A stretch of DNA of 11,653 nt, taken from Firmicutes bacterium UBA5420 (GTDB lineage: Bacteria; Bacillota; Limnochordia; Darwinibacteriales; Darwinibacteriaceae). The position numbers and the translations under genes were made by a program. The stretch covers positions 25,093-36,745 of the forward strand of contig DHNI01000024.1 of the NCBI GenBank assembly GCA_002409455.1. Reading direction: 5' to 3'. The notes under the pieces are model-generated. The model was not told the origin of the DNA. It ran no database searches and saw nothing but the letters and a program-made list of their open reading frames with translations. Every line of letters begins with the position of its first letter. The first letter of the stretch is position 1. Shown piece after piece: positions 7,494 through 11,653 of the stretch.

Positions 7494-7940
7494 ATGCTAT
7501 TGAAGTATGTAATTATGGCCGGCTTGGCTTTATTAGCTGATCAGCTCTCCAAGTTCTTAGTGATGGCGAACATGGCTGAAGGACAGAGTATTCCGCTTAT
7601 CCCTCCTCTTTTGTACATAACCTACGTGCAAAATAGGGGGGCCGCTTTTGGGTTTCTTCAAGGACAAGTTGCCCTGCTTTCGGCCATTGCCGTGATCTGT
7701 TTACTCTTTATTGTCACGCAATGGAATAAGATCATGGCAAAAAGTGCCTTCGTTAGGTGGGGTGTCGTGATTGCCCTAGCTGGAGCTATCGGCAATCTCA
7801 TCGACCGCTTACGGTTTGGAGCCGTCATTGACTTCCTGGATGTTAGGATTTTTGTGGGCAATGTGGCAGATATTGCCATCGTTCTAGGAGTCGCGCTACT
7901 TTTCTGGGAGGTTCTCATCCATGACCGTACCAGCAGGTGA
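7494..7940 (+). CDS. lspA: Lipoprotein signal peptidase II
   Basis: This aspartic membrane peptidase removes signal peptides from prolipoproteins after lipid modification. The product is 148 residues with four predicted membrane segments (about 5-25, 57-75, 87-106 and 121-141). Conserved blocks are ADQLSK (15-20), NRGAAFG (47-53), GNLIDR with catalytic Asp104, and NVAD with catalytic Asp126. The residue before the NVAD motif is Gly rather than the common Phe. The start is uncertain: ATG 7494 lies only four bases after GGAAGG (7484-7489), while the in-frame TTG at 7500 has better spacing and would remove two residues. A TTG at 7476 has no site. The gene overlaps rluD by 20 bases, indicating a tight operon. 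Confidence 0.95.
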   Translation: MLLKYVIMAGLALLADQLSKFLVMANMAEGQSIPLIPPLLYITYVQNRGAAFGFLQGQVALLSAIAVICLLFIVTQWNKIMAKSAFVRWGVVIALAGAIGNLIDRLRFGAVIDFLDVRIFVGNVADIAIVLGVALLFWEVLIHDRTSR

Positions 7941-8841
7941 GATGCATCAGTTCACCGTAGTGGATGATTTAGGTGAGCGCCTGGATATCTGGCTCGCGGA
8001 TCGCCTAAAAGAAAGCCGTTCGCAGGTAAAACGGCTCATTGATCGGCGCTTCATCACCGTAAATGGAGATGCAGTTAAGGCTGGCTATTTTGTTCAAAAG
8101 GACGACCAGATTGCCGTAATTGTTCCCCATACACAGGCTTTAACCTTAACGCCCCAATCCATTCCTTTGGAAATCATCTATGAAGATCGAGACCTCGTCA
8201 TCATTAATAAGCCTAAGGGCCTAGTTGTTCATCCTGGGGCGGGGAATCTCGAAGGAACGCTCGTGCATGCACTGCTCGCGCAGGTAGATACGTTGGCTGA
8301 TGGATCAGGGGAACATCGTCCTGGTATTGTGCATCGACTTGATAAAGATACCAGCGGTTTGATGATGGTAGCGAAGACAAACGACAGTTATGCATATTTG
8401 GCTAAGCAGCTCAAAGATCGGTTGGTAGAGCGCCATTACTTAGCATTAGTACAAGGGGTCATGTCTCTCCCTGAAGGATGCATTGATGAGCCCATAGCAC
8501 GGCATCCTAAGGATCGCAAGAAAATGGCCATCCTTTCCTCTGGCCGTTCCGCACAAACCTTCTTTAGGGTGGAAGAGTATTTTTCGAAGCATTCCCTCGT
8601 GAGATGCCGCCTAGTGACAGGGCGCACCCATCAGATTCGTGTGCATTTTGCCAAGATCCATCACCCCCTAGTAGGAGATGGGCTGTATGGGTTCAAGCAT
8701 CACAACCTGGGTGCCACAAGTCAAGTTCTCCATGCGAATTTTTTGGCTTTTAGGCACCCTAGCGGTGAGGTGATGCAATTTGAATCCCACCCAAATGCTG
8801 AGTTTATGAAGATCGTTGAAAAAGCTCGGCAAATGAATTGA
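7921..8841 (+). CDS. rluD: RluA/RluD family ribosomal large-subunit pseudouridine synthase (YlyB-like)
   Basis: A 306-residue pseudouridine synthase of the RluA/RluD family. An N-terminal S4 RNA-binding domain (about 18-66, with SRSQVKRLI) precedes the catalytic domain, which carries HRLDKDTSG with the catalytic aspartate at D141, GRTHQIRVHF and HPLVGDGLYG. Family members modify uridines of 23S rRNA. The exact target here cannot be read from sequence, and the symbol reflects the closest family and the B. subtilis ylyB position. ATG 7921 has GGGAGG (7906-7911) nine bases upstream, inside lspA. A later ATG at 7942 has a site only one base away and is less likely. The stop codon lies within the -35 box of the pyrR promoter. 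Confidence 0.93.
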   Translation: MTVPAGEMHQFTVVDDLGERLDIWLADRLKESRSQVKRLIDRRFITVNGDAVKAGYFVQKDDQIAVIVPHTQALTLTPQSIPLEIIYEDRDLVIINKPKGLVVHPGAGNLEGTLVHALLAQVDTLADGSGEHRPGIVHRLDKDTSGLMMVAKTNDSYAYLAKQLKDRLVERHYLALVQGVMSLPEGCIDEPIARHPKDRKKMAILSSGRSAQTFFRVEEYFSKHSLVRCRLVTGRTHQIRVHFAKIHHPLVGDGLYGFKHHNLGATSQVLHANFLAFRHPSGEVMQFESHPNAEFMKIVEKARQMN

Positions 8842-8866
8842 CAAGTACTCTTTTTTAGGATACTCT
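8838..8866 (+). promoter_or_regulatory. Promoter of the pyrR-uraA transcript
   Basis: A perfect TTGACA (8838-8843) is followed after 17 bases by TACTCT (8861-8866), which keeps the key A2 and T6 of the -10 element. The -35 box overlaps the rluD stop codon. Transcription would begin near 8873, just before the PyrR-binding RNA, giving a leader of about 110 bases. Confidence 0.7.
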
Positions 8867-8880
8867 TTTGTTAGAAGATG

Positions 8881-8963
8881 GTCCTTTAAGTTGGCACAGA
8901 GAGGCTGGCAAGGAACGGAGATTGATGCTTCTTGCCGCGGTCTGTGCGCAAGAGGCTTTTTTT
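8881..8963 (+). promoter_or_regulatory. PyrR-responsive transcription attenuator
   Basis: Three competing structures are visible. PyrR-bound anti-antiterminator: TCCTT (8882-8886) pairs with AAGGA (8910-8914) around a hairpin presenting CAGAGAGGCT (8897-8906), the conserved core of the PyrR recognition loop. Antiterminator: GCACAGA (8894-8900) is an exact complement of TCTGTGC (8941-8947), and GGCAAG (8907-8912) of CTTGCC (8931-8936). Terminator: see 8927-8963. With UMP or UTP high, PyrR binding would release the terminator and lower expression of pyrR and the permease. The mechanism is established for Bacillus; its operation here is inferred from the matching geometry. The bases before CAGAGAGG differ from the usual consensus. 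Confidence 0.88.
8927..8963 (+). terminator. Attenuator terminator of the pyrR leader
   Basis: GCTTCTTGC (8927-8935) pairs with GCAAGAGGC (8948-8956; one G-U) and is followed by seven T residues (8957-8963). Its 5' arm shares CTTGC with the antiterminator. Confidence 0.9.
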
Positions 8964-8982
8964 GTGAAAGGAGGGAAAGAGG

Positions 8983-9531
8983 ATTTTCAAAGAAAAGGCG
9001 CAGATTTTGGATAGTGCACAGATCAGGCGGGCGTTGACTAGAATTAGCCACGAAATAGTAGAAAGTAATAGGGGTACAGAAGGCCTAGTGTTGGCGGGAA
9101 TTCGCACGAGAGGAGTGCCCTTAGCCAAACGTTTAGCTCAGATCATCGAGGAAATTGAGGGCATTCGGGTTCCGGTAGGTATTCTAGACATTTCTCTCTA
9201 CCGCGACGATCTCTCTTCGGTAGCCGAACAACCAGTGTTAAACCATACATCGGTGCCAGTTGATGTTACGGGGAAGGTCGTAGTTCTCGTGGACGATGTA
9301 CTCTTTACAGGCAGAACAGCTAGAGCAGCACTTGATGCAATTATAGATTTAGGCAGGCCGGCGCGGGTTCAGTTTGCTGCACTAATTGATCGAGGCCATC
9401 GAGAACTGCCCATTCGGGCTGATTATGTGGGCAAGAATTTGCCGACGTCGAACAAGGAAATTGTGGCAGTACGGTTACACGAAACGGATGAAGATGAACG
9501 AGTACTCATTTTAGAACAACAGGACCTTTAA
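8983..9531 (+). CDS. pyrR: Bifunctional PyrR: pyr attenuation regulator / uracil phosphoribosyltransferase, apparent AUU start
   Basis: PyrR binds pyr leader RNA when UMP/UTP is high and also makes UMP from uracil and PRPP. The PRPP-binding motif VLVDDVLFTGRT lies near residues 101-112, and RALTRISHE, TRGVPLAKR, YRDDLS and HRELPIRADY all match PyrR. The start is unusual. No ATG, GTG or TTG is in frame between the upstream TGA (8965-8967) and TTG 9007. The reading frame upstream of 9007 encodes KEKAQIL, which aligns with the B. subtilis N terminus (MNQKAVILD). ATT 8983 sits eight bases after a strong AAAGGAGG (8967-8974) and gives 182 residues against 181 in B. subtilis. TTG 9007, with only a weak AAAAGG upstream, would give 174 residues without the first conserved strand. 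I therefore annotate an AUU start, with a base error (ATG read as ATT) as the main alternative. Confidence 0.9.
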   Translation: MFKEKAQILDSAQIRRALTRISHEIVESNRGTEGLVLAGIRTRGVPLAKRLAQIIEEIEGIRVPVGILDISLYRDDLSSVAEQPVLNHTSVPVDVTGKVVVLVDDVLFTGRTARAALDAIIDLGRPARVQFAALIDRGHRELPIRADYVGKNLPTSNKEIVAVRLHETDEDERVLILEQQDL

Positions 9532-9564
9532 ACAAGTCCAGTGAGACTTCAAAGGAGGAGCATT

Positions 9565-10806
9565 ATGAACGTGAAAGTGGAGAATGAGATACAAATAGGT
9601 ACGGGACAGCATTTAGCTCTTGGTTTCCAACATTTGTTTGCCATGTTTGGCGCAACAGTGTTGGTTCCTCTATTAACAGGATTAGATCCAGCGGTCGCTC
9701 TCTTTACATCTGGTACGGGTACGCTCATATTTCAATTATTGACCAAGGGCCAGGTTCCAGCTTACTTAGGATCCTCCTTTGCTTTTATTGCCCCGATTAT
9801 TGCTGTAACTGCCCAGCATGGACTGCCTTACGCGCTAGGTGGCGGGGTGGTCGTTGGTTTAGTGTATGCCATCGTAGCTTTGATCATTTCGAGGCTGGGA
9901 ACCAATTGGATTGATCGGGTGTTGCCCCCTGTTGTGATTGGATCCGTTATTATTGTCATTGGAATGGGTCTGGCAGGTACCGCGGTAGATATGGCCGGTT
10001 TTGTTGATGGCGGATCTTTGGCCAGTCCTGAAGTGCGTGTAGCTTTATTCACTTTGTTGGTCACTGTCGTCGGCACAATGTTCTTTAAGGGCTTTCTCGC
10101 TGTGGTTCCCATTTTGATAGGAATCATCGCTGGTTATCTTTTTGCCCTGACCCAGGGCATTATAGACTTTTCTCTAGTGAAAGAGGCTGCGTGGATTGGC
10201 CTACCGAAATTTATGGCTCCTAAGTTCAATATGGCAGCCTTGGCCATGATTATCCCTGTCGCCTTGGTTTCTATTACCGAGCACTTGGGCGATGTTTTGG
10301 TCCTGAGTAAGATCACCGGGAAAGACTATTATCGTAAACCTGGTTTGCACCGTACACTCTTGGGCGATGGCATCGCCACGTCTTGGGCAGGACTATGGGG
10401 AGGCCCTCCAAATACGACCTACGGTGAGAACGTCGGCGTGTTAGCCATCACGGGCATCTATAATGTCTCTGTTGTCAGAACAGCGGCGATTATAGCTGTG
10501 GCTTTGTCTTTTGTACAGAAGATGGGGGCGTTGATATCCACAATTCCTTCACCTGTTATGGGTGGAGTATCCATTGTTCTCTTTGGCATTATTTCCGCCT
10601 CAGGCCTAAGAACCCTGGTGGAAAGCGGTATTGATTATGGCGATAAGCGCAACCTGGTCATCTCCTCGGTAGTCTTGGTACTCGGGATTGGTGGAGCGGA
10701 GCTCAGCATTGGTGGGCTATCGCTTCAGGGCATGGCTTTAGCCGCTGTGACCGGAATTATCCTGAATCTTGTTCTTCCTTACAAGGACAAGCCAGCGGCA
10801 TCATAG
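9565..10806 (+). CDS. uraA: Uracil permease, NCS2/UraA family (PyrP-like)
   Basis: A 413-residue proton-coupled uracil transporter of the nucleobase:cation symporter-2 family, with about 12-14 hydrophobic segments through the inner membrane. Family marks are GFQHLFAMFGATVLVP near the N terminus, GSSFAFI, ITEHLGD with Glu239, and GGPPNTTYGENVGV with Glu288, the two glutamates matching the substrate and proton residues Glu241 and Glu290 of E. coli UraA. The start is ATG 9565 with AAAGGAGG at 9551-9558. A GTG at 9541 is in frame but lacks a site. Only 33 bases separate it from pyrR, with no second attenuator, so both genes depend on the single PyrR leader. Pairing with PyrR supports uracil rather than xanthine or urate as substrate. 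Confidence 0.95.
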   Translation: MNVKVENEIQIGTGQHLALGFQHLFAMFGATVLVPLLTGLDPAVALFTSGTGTLIFQLLTKGQVPAYLGSSFAFIAPIIAVTAQHGLPYALGGGVVVGLVYAIVALIISRLGTNWIDRVLPPVVIGSVIIVIGMGLAGTAVDMAGFVDGGSLASPEVRVALFTLLVTVVGTMFFKGFLAVVPILIGIIAGYLFALTQGIIDFSLVKEAAWIGLPKFMAPKFNMAALAMIIPVALVSITEHLGDVLVLSKITGKDYYRKPGLHRTLLGDGIATSWAGLWGGPPNTTYGENVGVLAITGIYNVSVVRTAAIIAVALSFVQKMGALISTIPSPVMGGVSIVLFGIISASGLRTLVESGIDYGDKRNLVISSVVLVLGIGGAELSIGGLSLQGMALAAVTGIILNLVLPYKDKPAAS

Positions 10807-10817
10807 CATGACAAAGC

Positions 10818-10844
10818 AAAGAGGAGCAGATTGCTCCTCTTTTT
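10818..10844 (+). terminator. Intrinsic terminator after uraA
   Basis: AAAGAGGAGC (10818-10827) pairs perfectly with GCTCCTCTTT (10833-10842) over a five-base loop, ending in a run of five T residues (10840-10844). It closes the pyrR-uraA transcript 11 bases after the stop codon. Confidence 0.93.
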
Positions 10845-10855
10845 GGCGTAGACCC

Positions 10856-11020
10856 GGGAAACGACGGCTTAGACATACCCAACTGGCGTCAAATACTGGC
10901 ACATTGATGAATGTACGGCATTCATCAGTGTATGGTTATTGGTCACCAAAAAAGAAACGGAAGGTGAGCTCTAGCCATTTTCATGGGCGTTTCGCCTTGT
11001 CTACGTTTCAGTCGTTTCCC
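10856..11020. other. Nested inverted-repeat element in the uraA/ytaF convergent gap; structured RNA or MITE-like remnant
   Basis: No credible gene lies in 10845-11095. Instead GGGAAACGAC (10856-10865) has an exact inverted copy GTCGTTTCCC (11011-11020). Nested inside are TAGACA/TGTCTA (10870-10875/10998-11003), a 13-bp hairpin ACATTGATGAATG/CATTCATCAGTGT (10901-10913/10919-10931, one G-U, five-base loop), TCACC/GGTGA (10943-10947/10963-10967) and GGCG/CGCC (10986-10989/10993-10996). ACTGGC is repeated at 10882 and 10895. All arms fit one branched fold. I do not recognise an RNA family, and no promoter or target-site duplication is clear. To the right (11032-11069), overlapping hairpins GGGCT/AGCCC and AATACGGAG/CTCGTATT have no T-run; I cannot assign them as the ytaF terminator. 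Confidence 0.45.
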
Positions 11021-11095
11021 TTTGGTTTGCTGGGCTGTCCCCAATACGGAGCCCTACCTTACTCGTATTATGAGGCTTGGAGTCGAAAAATATAC

Positions 11096-11653
11096 TTATC
11101 CAACGATGATTTTTAGTAGGCCGATGCTAAGAACCAAAGCCCCGGGGAGCCAACGCAGATCGCGCCTCGTTAGCGAAGAGGAAGCCAGAGCAGTTCCAGT
11201 TCTCAACCCTTGGGCGATAAAGAAGTAGCTTCCGGCCATAACTGCGATAGTTGTGTGGAATATGGGTAGGCCAAGCATGGCGGCACCGAATCCTGCAGCT
11301 ATGGCATCTAGCGCCAAGGCTCCACCAAGAATGACGGCTTCCTCGCTGGAAATCGTCTGTGAGTGATCGCTGTCAGCCAAGAGTGGCTCTTGGAAGACTT
11401 GAATGATAAGGCCCAAAACGGGGATACGCCAATTGACCAAAACGCGGAAATGGGCCGGACGATAATTGCGCCAAAGATGATATAGTCCGAGAAGGATAAA
11501 AATGAGCCCACCCAAAGTGGTGGCCAAACCTGGATTGATGCGTTGTTCGAGGAACCAACCAATTGTCATGGAAATGAGCACAGACAGACCAGAGACAATG
11601 CTCAAAATCAACTTTGACCATAAGGGTATAGCAATGCGATTCATACCATAGGT
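11096..11653 (-). CDS. ytaF: Sporulation membrane protein YtaF (MntP/DUF204-like), 5' end outside window
   Basis: Minus-strand gene whose stop TAA is at 11098-11096 and whose frame is open to the window edge. The visible 185 residues contain about five hydrophobic segments and two internal-repeat halves typical of the MntP/YtaF family. The second-half motif ALALDAIAAGFGAAMLG is clear, with the conserved Asp-Ala pair. The partner motif of the first half would lie in the roughly 20 residues missing at the N terminus. An ATG at 11644-11642 is preceded in frame by Thr-Tyr-Gly, matching the interior of homologues, so it is unlikely to be the real start. YtaF is named for sporulation in Bacillus, and the related MntP exports manganese; which activity applies here is unknown. 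It converges on uraA. Confidence 0.88.
   Translation of the reverse strand, partial: TYGMNRIAIPLWSKLILSIVSGLSVLISMTIGWFLEQRINPGLATTLGGLIFILLGLYHLWRNYRPAHFRVLVNWRIPVLGLIIQVFQEPLLADSDHSQTISSEEAVILGGALALDAIAAGFGAAMLGLPIFHTTIAVMAGSYFFIAQGLRTGTALASSSLTRRDLRWLPGALVLSIGLLKIIVG

Noticed and set aside
9532..9564. Second PyrR attenuator between pyrR and the permease, as in B. subtilis
   Set aside because: The spacer is only 33 bases and holds just the ribosome binding site; no hairpin or PyrR loop is present.
11043..11069. Hairpin AATACGGAG/CTCGTATT and overlapping GGGCT/AGCCC as the ytaF terminator
   Set aside because: Neither structure is followed by a T-run on the minus strand, and the two exclude each other; I could not support a terminator call.
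10808..11116. Plus-strand open frame of about 100 codons after uraA containing PKKKRKV, identical to the SV40 nuclear localisation signal
   Set aside because: The frame begins before the uraA terminator, has no ribosome binding site or recognisable family, and runs antisense into the end of ytaF. PKKKRKV comes from a purine-rich stretch (10946-10966) and has no meaning in this bacterial context; no vector-like sequence surrounds it.
1..11653. CRISPR arrays, tRNA or rRNA genes, insertion sequences, phage or defence genes
   Set aside because: No regularly spaced repeats, tRNA-like cloverleafs, transposase or defence-protein motifs were seen on either strand.

Overview
This window is a chromosomal housekeeping region of an endospore-forming Bacillota (Firmicutes), probably on the clostridial/Peptococcaceae side (Desulfitobacterium or Desulfosporosinus-like). 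That placement is an inference from gene content and order. The order ylmE-sepF-ylmG-ylmH-divIVA-ileS-(DksA/TraR zinc finger)-lspA-rluD-pyrR-uracil permease matches the Bacillus subtilis ylm-divIVA-ileS-ylyA-lspA-ylyB-pyrR-pyrP region. The differences are an upstream uppP, an extra DUF5665-type membrane protein after ileS, and the absence of pyrimidine biosynthesis genes after the permease. YteA-type and YtaF-type proteins point to a spore former.

Layout. (1) Positions 1-3393, plus strand: the 3' part of uppP (undecaprenyl diphosphate recycling), then tightly packed yggS/ylmE, sepF, yggT/ylmG, ylmH and divIVA. This is a cell-wall, division and ribosome-quality-control cluster, probably one transcript. 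(2) Positions 3410-6559: a strong sigma-A-type promoter, a complete T-box leader with an AUC (Ile) specifier and its terminator, ileS, and an intrinsic terminator. (3) Positions 6591-8841: DUF5665 protein, YteA/YlyA-type zinc finger protein, lspA and rluD. (4) Positions 8838-10844: a promoter whose -35 box overlaps the rluD stop codon, a PyrR-type attenuator, pyrR, uracil permease and a strong terminator. (5) Positions 10845-11095: a gene-free convergent gap holding a nested inverted-repeat element of unknown nature. (6) Positions 11096-11653, minus strand: ytaF, cut off at the window edge.

Two RNA switches dominate the regulation. Uncharged tRNA-Ile controls ileS through the T-box, and PyrR with UMP/UTP controls its own gene and the uracil permease through a three-state attenuator.

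I found no defence system, phage, CRISPR array or clearly novel multigene system. The observations most worth a second look are the apparent AUU start codon of pyrR, the nested inverted-repeat element between uraA and ytaF, a departure from the usual loop sequence in the PyrR-binding RNA, and a possible promoter built into the terminator after ileS.
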